A program made the position numbers and the translations under genes. Shown here piece after piece: positions 33,121 to 44,885 of a stretch of 64,000 nt of DNA. The DNA lies in contig JANBVO010000014.1 of assembly GCA_030052745.1 (NCBI GenBank), positions 558,001 to 622,000 of the forward strand, in the 5' to 3' direction. The stretch comes from Pleurostoma richardsiae (lineage: Eukaryota; Ascomycota; Sordariomycetes; Calosphaeriales; Pleurostomataceae). Numbering within the stretch: the first letter of the stretch is position 1; the number at the start of each line of letters is the position of its first letter. The notes beneath the pieces are model-generated. The model was not told where the DNA came from. It saw only the letters and a list, made by a program, of their open reading frames with translations, and made no database searches.

Positions 33121-34691
33121 ATTGGTCTTATCACCTTCATCGTCACCGTGCCTTCGTCTATCTACACAAGAGGGACGACGCATTTCATGGAGACCTTCAA
33201 ATGCAGTCCTGCTGTTGCATCTCTCGGACTCGCCACGTTCGTTGCTGGATATGGTTTAGGTCCAGTGGTATGATAACCAACATATAGCACATATCGATCG
33301 ATTTGCTGATTTTACATAGGTTTGGGGTCCATTGCCGGAAATTTCATATGTGGGACGGAACCTCGTTTATAGCCCGACATTGGCGGTCTTTGTATGCCTC
33401 CAGGTGCCAACCGCTCTGGCAGGAAACCTTGAGACTTTCCTTGCCAAGAGGTTTCTTGGAGGCTTCATTGCTAGCCCCGTTATGGCAGTCGGTGCTGCCA
33501 GCGTGGATGACGTGTTCAGACCTGAACACTTACCCTATGTTCTTGGCATCTGGGGAGGCATGGCAGTACTGGGTCCCATGTTGGGGCCATTGTTTGGCGG
33601 TTATGCTTACCAGAATCATGGTTGGCGCTGGACAATCTGGGCAGTGTTATGGATGTCCCGGATTCACACTGGGCCTCGTGTTCTTCTGTCTTCCCGAAAC
33701 GTCTGCCGACAAACTGCTGAGACACAGGGCTGCAAGACTTCGTAAGCAGACCGGCAATCCAAGCTGGAGATCGCTGTCAGAAGTGAAGGATCGTCAATCC
33801 CTCTCAGGCCTTGGCCGGATCTATTTTCTTGGACCTTTCGAGCTATTCCTGCTGAACCCTATAGGCTTGCTGAAAGACGAGCCCCCAATTCTGCAAACTT
33901 GCACAGCTAACCTTCTCTCCAGTCCTCCTTTCTCTCTAATTACCTCGCCATTCTCTACGGATTACAGTACCTTTTCTTTGAAGCGTTCCCATTTGTCTTT
34001 TCCGGACTCTACGGATGGAGTCCCGGTATTACGGGTCTAGGCTTCGTCGGCGTCTTCGCTGGTATTCTCCTCGGCCTTGCATTTCAGATGTGGTTCATTA
34101 GATTCCGCTGTAAGGGGATGTGGCAGCAGCTAGGACATCTTCCGCCTCTGGAGTAGTGGACTATGATGTTTGGCTTGGTATGCGTTTCGATCAGTATGTT
34201 TTGGTTCGGCTGGTCTGCAAAGGTACACACGTTAGTTTCCTAGAGGATTGACATCTTGTTGTTCCTCTTACTTTGACTCAGGCACTGGATCGTCCTCATT
34301 ATCGGGCCTGTTCCGTTTGGATTTGCCTTATTTATATTCTTTGTGAGTCATGAACCGGTTTGCCTGGCCTCCATCTCGACTAACTGGCGCTGTGCAGCAA
34401 GGCATTACGACCTATCTCGCGATGGGCTACACTAACCATGTAGCATCAGTCCTGGCTGCCAATGACTTCCTCCGCTGTGCATTTGCCGCCGCATACATTT
34501 AGTAGCACTTCCATTCTAAGTGTACTCCTGACTGACAAACCGTTCGCAGGTTCCCAATCTTCACGAACGCCATGTACAGCAACCTCAGTGTAGGATGGGC
34601 TAGCAGCGTGCCCGGTTTCATCTCAACCCTCCTCATCCCCATCCCGTTCATTTTTTACAGATACAGCACCAAAGGTTCGAAGCTGGAGTAG
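33121..34691 (+). pseudogene. Broken DHA1-type MFS drug/polyamine transporter gene
   Basis: Coding segments typical of the 12-helix DHA1 family are in order: FKCSPAVASLGLATFVAGYG, VVWGPLPEISYVGRN, TFLAKRFLGGFIASPVMAVG, LGIWGGMAVLGPMLGPLFGG, FFCLPETSADKLL, GPFELFLLNPIGLL, YLFFEAFPFVFSGLYGW, and finally VPGFISTLLIPIPFIFYRY. Several plausible introns remain. One extra base near 33656-33659 shifts the frame inside the loop after WRWTIWAVLWMS, and an in-frame TAG stands at 34154-34156 before the seventh helix. The usual N-terminal cytosolic region is not recognisable upstream of 33121. It therefore looks like a fairly recent loss; sequencing error at one site is possible but would not explain all. 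Confidence 0.78.
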
Positions 34692-35378
34692 CTATGCGGA
34701 TTAAGGCTTGACTTCGACCCTAACGATCCAAAAGCTCTTGGAATCTAAGCATTTACATTGCATGACCATGATACGTATCATAGAGTACTCTCTGGTTATG
34801 ACCCTTAGACTGGACTACTCAGGCAGAGGGTAGAATCTATAGCAACTTATGAATGGAAATCAATGCTTGGCATATATCGCAAGCCCATCCGGCCCTGGGT
34901 GATAACCACACACACTGTCCTCGGTGAACAAGTTGGACGTGGCCAATCCAAAAGTGTTGTCAAACCACCTCTTTTCAGCTGCTGTTCAGTAAACATGTAA
35001 ACGACCGGGGTTGCAGTGATATGAGCTGAGCCAAGCTAGCCGCTATGGAGCCACCTGTGGTCAGCATTTAGAAGGCAGAAACCTCCAGTGCAACCACCCC
35101 TGCATCGGCTGTTCCTCCATTGGCTGGCGCGAGAGATAGGTGGGGTGCCAGCTGCATCGTCTGTCAGCTTAGGATATTTAACGGAGTCTCAGGGGTGGTA
35201 GTGTGACCCATTTGCGTGTTCGTGAACTTCAGGGGAGCAGTAGTTGGGGGCCGAATTCCAGACTGGGGTCTAACCTGCATATTAAAAGCATGGCCTGTCG
35301 CGCCTCTCCCTTTCCGTTTTCCTTTTGTTCTTCGTTATATCTCAACGTACCGAACGATCGTCTCCGCATTCGCCCACG
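34692..35378. other. Intergenic, promoter of the NLR-like gene
   Basis: No gene recognised. TATTAAAAG near 35281, about 98 bases upstream of the ATG at 35379, is a possible TATA-like element. Confidence 0.4.
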
Positions 35379-38300
35379 ATGGCGGCGGCAGTCTATTATA
35401 GCGGTGCTCCTATGGCGCCGGAGCTCACGGACCTCGCAAATCTCTGGAATGGCGCGCTCCAGAAATACCAGGAGGAGAGCGAGACAGAGCTACCGGTGAT
35501 GAACATGAGCATGATTTTGGCCGAGCAGGACCGCCAACTCCTGCTCTTCGGCCAGTTCCGCCACAACAAGGGCAAGCTCGACAAACTTCGGAGCGTGGTG
35601 TCGCGCAATTCGGAGCTGATACAGAGTCTGGCGTCTAACGTTGCGAATGCTGCGAGCACGGCGTTCCCTCCCAGCTCGGCAATCTTAACCGCATTTAACC
35701 TGGTCATGAATGCGTCCAAGGCAGTCTCGGAGGATTACGAGATGATTGTGTCTTTCTTCGACATCATGCATTCATTTCTAGAGCGGATCTCGATGCTGGA
35801 GAAGAAATTGCCTCCGGTAATAGACAAATCCTGCTTTCTGCTATCATGAGAAGATTGAGATGCCAACATGCTTGATAGGAATGGCAATACCAAAACGCGC
35901 TGGTGAACGTGTTTGCGGCGCTTCTCGCCCTCTGCGCTATCGCGCGGAAATACCGCCAGAAGGGTCGCATGATAAAGTGGGCGAAGGCCCTTGTGGATGG
36001 GCAGGATCCCAAACTCAAGGGCGCATTGGGCGCTCTTCATACGCAAATGGAGCGTCTCGAGTCCGCGACCGTGATTGCGACGCTCAAGGTGTCGATTGAG
36101 TCTGGCCAGAAATTAGATAGCATGGGACGAGATATCAAGAGCATCCAGGCTGGCGTCAACCTGTCTCTGGAGCTTGGCCAGCAGAATCTTTCCCTCGGAC
36201 AGCAGAACTACTACCTAGGACTGGAGACTCGCGGTTACGCCAAAGACGCAGCAACTGCTGGCACAGAGATGATCGCCATGATGCATCGCCAAGAGGACGC
36301 CGGTGCCGAGCAGACCGGAAGGCTCAGGAACATCGAGCGCGCGTTGCAGAAGAATTCGAGGGACAAAGGTCCGGTTGACCAGCAGATGGATGCTGGAGCC
36401 AGAAAGTCCGCAGCGCTGAAGCAGGTGCAGAGGCTGCTCTCCTACGACCTGGATGACAAGGCGCAGCTAGGTGATCTCGAGAGCTCCTTTGTAAACGGGA
36501 CATGTGACTGGTTCCGCGGCTCAGACGAATACAACGAGTTCGAGGCGGGTGACATCCCCCTGCTGTGGGTTACGGGGCCCTCTGGAGTCGGCAAATCTAC
36601 ACTCGCATCACGATTGACATCCATTCTACGCGAGGAACTGCAAGGAGAAGCGGGTACTTCGGTCGCCCACTTCTTCTTCAGAGAGGATCTTGAGTCTTTC
36701 AGGTCCGTCGACAGGATGCTGAGATCTTGCGCAGTTCAGATCGCTGTCAACGATATGAAGTACCGGGAGAGCATATTGGCTGACATGCAGCGTGTCCGCG
36801 GCGGCGTCGATACCAGTGATGTGAAAGGGCTCTGGAAACACTTGTTTCAGGGGCGGTTCACGAAGGAGACGAACAGAAGGCTGTTCCTTATTCTGGATGG
36901 AGTTGACGAGGCGGATGTGGGTGTCACTGAGCAGATCATGGAAATCTTCTCGGAGATATCGACTTCGACCGACCTGCAAATCAGAGTAGTATTCACGAGC
37001 AATCCTGACTATTTTGAAAAGGTCGAAAAAGCTGAAAGTCTCAATATCCGACGCTTTGAGATGGATAAGGAGAAGATCAAGCCGGACCTAAAGAAGATTG
37101 CTCTTGCTCGCCTCATGACGTTGAGCAGACTTCGAAAGCTGACGAAGAAGACGAAGCGAAAGATCAAGGACAGGCTCATCAAGCAGGCTGACAGTGAGAT
37201 GACCCACGTTGCGAGTGCCTCCCAGTGTCTAACGGGCTATAGCTATCCGATATCTCGAGCACATGTTGCGGAGATTCAACGCCATCGGGCGAGAGAAGGC
37301 AGTTCTTCGAGAACTAGATAATCTGCCCGCGAACACTAAGGCGCTCTATGAGCTACTCCTTGATGATGCACAGAAGGCCCGCGGTGAAGATGACAAGGAA
37401 GTGCTCCGGAAGCTCTTCGCATGGCTGGCCTACTCCAAGAAGCCTCTTAGTCTCGGCTCCGCCAGCCAGCTGCTTCATTTCATAGCCAAGGATAACAACA
37501 TCAGCATTGACGAGGAACTTGAACATCGTTGTGCAAGGTATACCTAGGACAGTGCGTGAAACAAGGACAGAGCTAACACGGCATACTAGGATCTTACGTC
37601 TGTCTAACGCCGCTCAAGACGGTGATCAAGAGACGGACTCAGATATTGACTCTCAAGAAGACGACAAGAAAACCGATGACGAGGAGGAGTATCCTAATGA
37701 AGACCTGAACGTCCTCCTGGGTTTCCAGGAGCGGGCCGTGCGGAGTTATTTCCGCGAGCCCGACATCAAAGACGGCGGTCTCCGTTCGTGCCCGTCCGTG
37801 GGGAACATGATGATCTTCGAGGTAATGGGTAACATACTCACCGAGGAGAAGAAATCCGACTCGGACGGTCAGTGGAGGCTGTACGACTATGCTGCGAACC
37901 AGTGGCTGCCGCACCTGCTGGAAATCAAACCCGAGGCGCTTACGGAGCCTCAGAAAGCGCGGGTCATAGAAACTCTGTGCAGCATCTTGACAAACAGGTA
38001 AGTTCAGTAGGGAGGGCGCTTCACTCTATGCATGCCCCGCACAATGCTAATCACTGCTGGACCAGGAACGGTGCTCTGAGAACCATTGAAGAGTACTCGG
38101 ATGAGTCGTGGAATAACCCTTCAGTGTTCGGAAACAGTGACGAGTCTCACGAGAAGGCTCTCAAGGCTCTTAAGGACTGGTCCGCAGTTGCGAAAGAGCT
38201 GCCGTCATCCTCGCTCTCTCCATTCACCCTGTCCTGGATCCGGCCCTTTGTCCAGAACCCTAAGACGATCTACATCAAGCTTGCAGACGCCCACGTCAGC

Positions 38301-40502
38301 AATTGGCTGGCCTCGGTAGACATGACTTGGGACGCCTTTTGCGCTATAGCATTTCGCTTCGCGCATCGAGCTCTGGAACTGGGCAAAGACCTGCCGAGCA
38401 TGAAGCAGAATGACGAGCTACGTGCCTATTTTGAGGAAAGGGCCGCGTCCGGCTCGGACGCCTTCACAGAGAAGTCGTTCATGGTTGTGTCGAAAGCGTT
38501 CCTCCATATCGACAAGACGGCGCAGTCTTACAAAAATATCGGCATGGCCTTGAAGTGGGACAATATGGTGGAAGAGGCTCTGAAACAGTTCGAGCTCGGA
38601 CTACGAGTCAGCGACAACGATCGTGACTCGATCCAGCTCTATAGCGAGATGGGGGAAGCGCTGATTCGCCTCGCGAAGGATGCTGAGTTTGAGTCGAAGA
38701 AGCCAGATACCGACGAAGAGCCCGAGACTAAGGAGAGCGACGCTCCCGAAGGAAAGGAAGCAGACAACGCCGCCACCGAAGCCACCAACGGGGAGCTCAA
38801 CGGCACGAAGCCCGACGGCACAAAGCCCGACGGCACAGTGCCTGAGTCCAACACCGAGAAAGAAAAGCCGAAGAAAACAAAAGAGCAATGGGCGCAAGAA
38901 GCGTGCGACATACTCGCCAAAGCTGCTGCCCTGAACCTTACCGTCTCAAAGGCGGAGAATGAAGACAAGGAGGTCCGCAGGGCCGTCATGGACAGCTGGT
39001 CCAACCGCGCCACGGCGGAGTTGCTCCTTGGCAACGCCGAGCACACTGTTGAGTACATCGCGAAGGCCCACGAGGCCAAGACCAAGAGCGAGTACGTGTG
39101 GTGCGACAACATCTTCGAGGTGCTCGCCGAGAAGCAGGAGTGGGCCAAGATGCTGGACCTTCTCCGCCTGCAGGACCACAACGACAAGTGGATCTACCTC
39201 TACGATCACCACGAGCAGGTCCACCGAGCGGCCAAGGCCGCCGGGCAAGCCGACTATGTCATCGAGCTGTACACGCAGTCCGTCACGCAGCGCTACCTCG
39301 GGGTCACGCCGTACCTGTACGCACAGTGGGCCTCCTTCTACCAGAAGGTGCTGGGCGGCGAGCGCATGGCCGAGGCTAAGCCGCTGCTGCACAAGATCAT
39401 GGAGACGTCCGACAGCTCGTCGCTCATCTCGCAGGCGTCCTTCAGCCTCGCCGACATCTTCCTCGAGGAGTTCCGCGCGACGCGCGACCCGGCCCGCAAG
39501 GAGGCCGCGTTCGTCCAGATGCAGGCGCTGGTGCGCCGCATCAAGGAGAGCATGGGCAACGAGTTCGACCCCACGCAGTCGCAGACCACGATCCCCCTGG
39601 CGTTGATGACGCGCCGGCTAAACACGCTCGACTTCCAGCGCGGGCTGGAGGCGACGTTCCGCGGGTGCGTGGAGGCGCTGACGGACGAGGACAGCTGGAA
39701 CGACAGCGTCAGCTTCCGGACGCTGGCCAAGGTCCTGGCGTGCGTGCCCGGGCTGAAGGTCGATGCAGAGATCGCCGCGACGTGTCAGCTGTACATCATC
39801 GACATGGCTAAGTTTGAGAAAGACAATATCACTCCTGGCTCGGCGCCGGCATCTCCGAAGCCGGAGAACAAAGAGTTGGCGGAGGATGGAAGTGAGACGC
39901 ACGAGAAAGACACGGCTGCCGTCAACGGAGCGTCAGATGAACCCGCACATGTCAACGGGACTACTGACGCCGCGGCGGAAGACGAGTCGAAGTGCAAGAC
40001 GGAGACGATCACTAATGGCACATCAGTACAACTTACAAACGGCGACACCAAAGCTGATCTTGCAAATGGGGACAAGAAGCCCGCCGAGAAGGAGGAGCCC
40101 GAGAAGGAGGAGGCCGAGAAGGAGAAGCCAGAGCCGGAAAGCGAGGAAGACCTCGACAACGTCAACGTCTTCCTGTCATGCAACAACTGCAAAAAGGTCG
40201 TTCGGGACTGGCACGACGGCGCCATGTACCTCTGCTACTACTGCACTGAGCTGAACCTGTGCGATAAGTGCTACGAGGAGAAGCTGGAGCGCGAGAGCGG
40301 CAAGCTTCCTCCGGATTGGCGCGTGCTGTGCCCGGCCGGGCACCACCACGTTAAGGCTCCGGTGGCCGGGTGGAAGGGGCTGAAGGGCGGTGTGCTCAAG
40401 TTTGAGGATAAGGAGGTGCCGTTCCAGAACTGGCTGACGGAGCTGAAGGAGAAGAAGTGGGTGGAGGCATGGGATCGGTTCTGGGCTGATGAGATGTGCT
40501 AA
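35379..40502 (+). CDS. NLR-like STAND protein: Goodbye-like domain, P-loop NTPase, TPR-like repeats, ZZ zinc finger
   Basis: Five exons (35379-35816, 35879-37193, 37243-37537, 37590-37997, 38066-40502) give 1630 residues. Residues 15-145 resemble the fungal Goodbye domain (LTDLANLWNGALQKYQEE). A helical linker with repeated LGQQN units follows. The NTPase has Walker A GPSGVGKST at 379-387 and Walker B LFLILDGVDEAD near 481. After it come a winged-helix-like segment (LPANTKALYELLLDDAQ) and an acidic linker. Exon 5 is mostly helical, TPR-like repeats (IGMALKWDNMVEEALKQFEL) broken by low-complexity Lys/Glu/Pro stretches. The C-terminus carries CNNCKKVV, LCYYCTELNLCDKC and a CPAGHHHV end, a ZZ-type zinc finger starting at C1524. 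Fungal STAND proteins act as oligomerising sensors in non-self recognition and cell death; a role here is inferred. Confidence 0.88.
38801..38845 (+). repeat. Three 15-base tandem repeats inside the NLR-like gene
   Basis: Three in-frame units based on CGGCACAAAGCCCGA encode GTKPD, GTKPD and GTVPE. They lie in the acidic linker between helical repeats. The first two units differ by one base, so the array could vary in copy number between strains. Confidence 0.8.
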
Positions 40503-40731
40503 GTAAGGTCTTGGTGTCCGTATATCTTCTCTCAACCCATATCAAGCAAGCGATGCGGTTGTTTAGCTGTAAAGATATTCCCCGTTTGCGTCGTATCAGA
40601 CTGCTCGAAGTGCCCAGCCACCCTTGGAGCCGACCTTGAAACAGGATGGAGGTGTCATACTTCCTTAACAACATGTCCATCATACCCTTTTTGTACGCCA
40701 TGACCCATAGCATTGAAATCCCGTCCTACAT

Positions 40732-42344
40732 TTAGCTCTTCACAACCGCCAGCTTACCCCTCACCGGGACGTTCTCCTGCTTCCCCGTATCCGGGAATCC
40801 CTCGACTTTGACCCCCTTCCGGAACAGCAGCACATGCGTCGAACCCCCGAAGTGGAACATACCCAGTTGGTCCCCCTTCTTCAGGTGCTGGCCCTCTTTG
40901 ACTGTGATCTCGCACGTGCTGACCTCGTCCATGCCAACACCCACAAACGCCATCAGCCCGATGGCTGGATTGTCCGCCTCGATGAAGATCACGGCACGCG
41001 TCGCCAGCGCCGTGAGGTACCCCTGGGCAACGCTGATTCCCCGCGAATCGATGTCGCCGGACCTGTTGCCGGGGTCGCCGATGCCCTCGAACAGCGGCTC
41101 CGAGAAGTAGGTGCCGTCCTCGACGAAGGCGCGGCGCACGGTGCCGGACACGGGGGTGTGCCATCGGTGGTAAGACAGCGCGGACAGAAAGGCCTGGTAG
41201 ACGGTGCCGCCAGTAAACTCGCGCGATAGGGGGTCGTGGCCGAGCATGTCGATGACCGAATAGGGCTGCGCCTTGATGAAGAACTTGTCGCGCAGCTTGA
41301 CGTCGTGCGCGATGTTGAAGACCTTCGACTCGCACGCGTTCGCGATCACGCTGTCATCGTCCGGCGAGGCCACCGGCCGGGCGGTGTCATGGACCTTACG
41401 GGTGAAGAAGTCTGTCGGGAGGTTAGTCGCCGTACGCCAAGCGAATAAAAACCGATCAACAGGGAGCAGGTCTATCCATACCGTCCCAGGACTTGAACCC
41501 GTAGTGTTTCGAGGTCGGATCACAGATAAACATCTCCTCGAACTTGTGGCTGGACTTGTAAGGGGCGTTGGCAACGTGCATGACGTCCTTCAAGCCTGTC
41601 TCGCCAAACCAACCCATCTTGTGATTGCCGAGGACGGCTGCAGATTCAGGTGTCTGGGCGCTGTCAGCAGCACACTCAACCGCACTCTTTTCTGAGGAGA
41701 CGTACCTTCAGGAACTGGCCCCATGTGTTCAAGACCTTCTTCAAGATCCTGTTCACGTCCGGATCCAGGAATGCCGCGTGTCCGCTGCAAAAGCTGTCAG
41801 CAAAGGGATGACATGACCCTCAAAGTCTCCGAAACGCTTCTCACCTAGGAGTCCCCATGGCGTAGTCGAAGATTGCGACCATGGGCACGCCGACCATGCC
41901 GACGTTCTCGGCAGCATCAGACCACTCGGGAGCCCTCGAGAAGACATGGTTAAGGATCTTCAGCATGTGATGATAGTCGCGGACCTGACCGCTGCCGGCT
42001 GGGTCCTTGTTGTAAGGAGGCTTTTTGGGGATCTCATCGAACATCTGAACGAAGTACATGTAGACGCGCGAGTTGCCCTCGATGAACTCCTTAAACTCCT
42101 TCAGCACGGGGATAAGCTCTTTAGGGTTCTCATCGACATGCTTGATGGTGCGCTTCAGCCACTCGCGGTGGATGTTGCTGTCCTCCGGCAGCCATTGCCC
42201 GTGACTGTCTCATGAGTAAGTACGAGTGCTTCTTGCTGGACGATACTAGGAGAAGGGGCATGCAGCTTGCGTGCCGTTGTGATTGACTGCAAGAGAGAAG
42301 CAAGAGAAAAAGCGAATCGCAACATACATGTGACCGTCTCTCAT
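40732..42344 (-). CDS. PsiD-type phosphatidylserine decarboxylase-family protein
   Basis: Five exons (42344-42328, 42204-41845, 41784-41706, 41653-41482, 41411-40732) give 435 residues. The N-terminal domain (WLPEDSNIHREWLKRTIKHV; EFIEGNSRVYMYFVQMFDEI) is the one found with PsiD-like decarboxylases, and the C-terminal domain is the phosphatidylserine decarboxylase fold. The self-cleavage motif is FGGSTHVLLF, with predicted cut before S400, which would leave a pyruvoyl group on a 36-residue alpha chain. A catalytic His is likely in SYHRWHTPVSG. Length and order match PsiD-like amino-acid decarboxylases better than membrane phospholipid enzymes: no membrane segment or mitochondrial signal is seen. 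The substrate may be tryptophan, another aromatic amino acid, or unknown. The first exon is only 17 bases and is the least certain part. Confidence 0.88.
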
Positions 42345-43583
42345 GGTGAAGCTTTGGTTCTTCCTGATATCTCAAAATGCTTCTAACTTATACAGGAGCT
42401 GCAGATAGTTTCACGATGTGAAAGCGCTCAACGCAGTCAAGAACAGAACGGTCGACTCTTGGCAACGTCGATCTCGCAAAGTCTAGGTGTCCTCCCAATA
42501 TATTTTACACAGCAAGGACTGTCAAAGTTCGTTTTCTTGTTCCTGAGCCGGTGCAGCCCCAGTAGCGCGATCGATGATGTAAGGCGCTGGCACCCGACGT
42601 CATACCGGCCTGGGTGAGTTGGCATGACAAGTGAGGGGTCCCTCCGCCTTAACAGCTTCTTCCTTGACAGCTCAATTGCCGTCGCCGTCTAGCAGCAGTT
42701 TGTGGCATGATTGCGACGCGGCCTGTTAGTCACGGCCTGCGGGTGTGATCTTGTCGTCCACCTGCATTGGCTCGACAGAGCCGTGCTCAGTAAGAGCCCC
42801 CGGCGGTGCCGCATCAAGGTTCTCATCCCGGCTGTATCAGGCCATGGCATAGATGTAAACGCCCCCGCATGGAGAAAAATACGTCAGGCAAGTCGAATGT
42901 GAATGAGACGCCGCATTGCATGACTTGATGAGCAAAGAGCAACTTCAAGATACTGCCGGCAGGCGATGCCGCCGATCATGGCAGGCATCCCCGCGCTTCC
43001 CCGTCTTTGCTCGGCCGCCAATGCAAGCCAAGGCCGCCTACCTGGCCCGAGTCTCTGGACATCTCCACGGTGGAGACCAGCCCGGACGCCCAAGATCAAG
43101 GCTGACTTTCGGCTCTCAGTCGTCCCAAGGCGGGACTTTGATGACCAGGGCTCGGCCGGGGTTCGACCTGGACGTCTGGGGCCCGACCATCCTCGTCGAT
43201 TTCGCTTATAGCTTTGCCAAACTTGCTTTGCCCGTGCTAGGGAACCCCTCAGTACCCCGGTGAATGGGCTCGCTGGGACACCGGTGGTTCCGGAGCTTCA
43301 GCTACAGTCAAGATCGAACTTGCAAGAACACTGCATATTTGTGTTACCCATGTAGCCAAGCGGAAATTGATTTCCTCTCACTTCTGCCTATCTTGGAGGA
43401 AGAAGTCGCCAAAATCTGCTTCACTCTCGAGATCTCATGATACAGATCAGCCTCAGTTCAAGCCAAAGATTCCAGGGTATCGCTTCACGCTGGATCAGGT
43501 GTTTGCCCGTCGAAGTGACCTTCAGGCAATGATTGTGTTCATAGCTTCGTAACATCTATCCAAGCGGGGTATCTTCGTATCAT
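42345..43583. other. Intergenic region
   Basis: This 1.24 kb region lies between the decarboxylase promoter and the 3' end of the Eco1-like gene. I searched it on the minus strand for a missing acetyltransferase domain of the neighbour and found none. TATAAG on the minus strand near 42385-42390 may serve the decarboxylase. No other feature. Confidence 0.45.
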
Positions 43584-44554
43584 TCATGTATCCTGTCTTC
43601 CTTTCATCTTGCCTTTGCGAATAATAGCAGCGTGCTGCCGGGCATGGTCTTTGACATCCTTGTCGTGGAGCGTATTATACAGCATGCAGCATTCCTTGCA
43701 CTCCACAAAGCCGCTCTTCTGGCCGAGATCCAGAATCATCTGGGTCATCTCCTTCTTCGGGGCGGCTCGAGCCTTTCGCGCTCGAGAGACACCCTTGTTC
43801 AGGAGGCCCGCCTGGCCTTCCTTGAGCCTCCGTTCTTCACCATCCGGCGAGATCTGCTTAGGCGGCCCATCCTTCGTTCCTTCGTCTAGCCGGATATTTA
43901 TTGCCTCGGCATCCGCCCCTTTAGCCTTTCTTGGTGTTGGATCGGATCCATACTTCCTCCATTCCTCACTTGTACGTCCCAGATCACTGTTGCTGTCGGC
44001 AACCACGATCTCATCACATTGTATGTCTTTGTCGGGGTTTGATATGGTCATGCGTCCTCGTCCTTTTCTATCGGGAACAGGGGGCGAAGAGGGGGGGGAA
44101 GATGCGTTCTGGCCCGCTTCGGATGATGTATGTGACGAATCTGCGGTACTAGGGCTGGAGCTCGATGCGGCTGGCTGGAAGTAGTGCATGATTGAAGTGC
44201 GTGTCGGTTTCGACGGTGTCTGCGATGGAGGCTTCGGCGGCTCTCCCGCATGTGGCATCATATTCGATGTAGGCTGCTTCGTCGGTTGCTTTTGATTTGG
44301 TGGTTGTTCTAGGACCTGGTTGTCACTCATCTGCTCTTCGCCGCGCCTCCGCTTCGTTGCCGGCTCATCCTTCCCTGGCTGGTCTCGTTTGCTGTATGTC
44401 CGGAGCGGACGCTTGGCGGGAACCCGGAAAGTGGTATCGGAGGGACCTGCTTGTTGGAGTGTCGCAGGCCTAGGAGAGAGAGTTGATCAGTCCTGCGCTT
44501 GGGTCAACAGCGCGCGTGGAGAAAGACATACAATGCCGGACAGCTCTGCTGCAT
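43584..44554 (-). CDS. Eco1-like zinc-finger protein without a visible acetyltransferase domain
   Basis: Two exons (44554-44532, 44469-43584) give 302 residues. The N-terminus PLRTYSKR followed by KRRR, and a Ser/Pro-rich disordered region, resemble the front of cohesin acetyltransferase Eco1/Ctf7. TSIMHYFQP may be a loose PCNA-binding motif. The C-terminal part MILDLGQKSGFVECKECCML then YNTLHDKDVKDHARQH is the C2H2 finger characteristic of Eco1/ESCO proteins. In complete Eco1 proteins a GNAT acetyltransferase domain follows, but here the frame stops about 14 residues after the finger, and no such domain was found downstream. Either it is a truncated Eco1, the rest lies in an exon I failed to see, or it is a separate finger-only paralogue. 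Confidence 0.78.
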
Positions 44555-44885
44555 CGCAACAACCAAAAGCGTTCAACAAGATATTTTCGTTCCCGGGACT
44601 ATCGCGACGCGACGATGGCGGTTTCCGATGGGGCGATAACGATTGCGATGGGTCCTGAGCAAGCTTGAATGTTCTGTTGGAGTTACACGGAGTACAGGTA
44701 GAATTTCCGGGGCGGAGGCCCAAATTCGAGATGCTCCAAGGTGGGGGAGCTGGGGCGCGTTCGAAGCGCGTCGACAGGGACACACGCGAATCGCCAGGTC
44801 ATGTGACCCATCACGTGCACCACCAAGGATGAACACGCATTGGTGATGCCGGGAGAAAGAGAATGGAGGATGTTCATTACCGCTG

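Noticed and set aside
38959-39606. 215-codon Ser/Arg/Thr-rich frame inside the NLR-like gene
   Set aside because: Shifted-frame shadow within exon 5, which is intact in the main frame.
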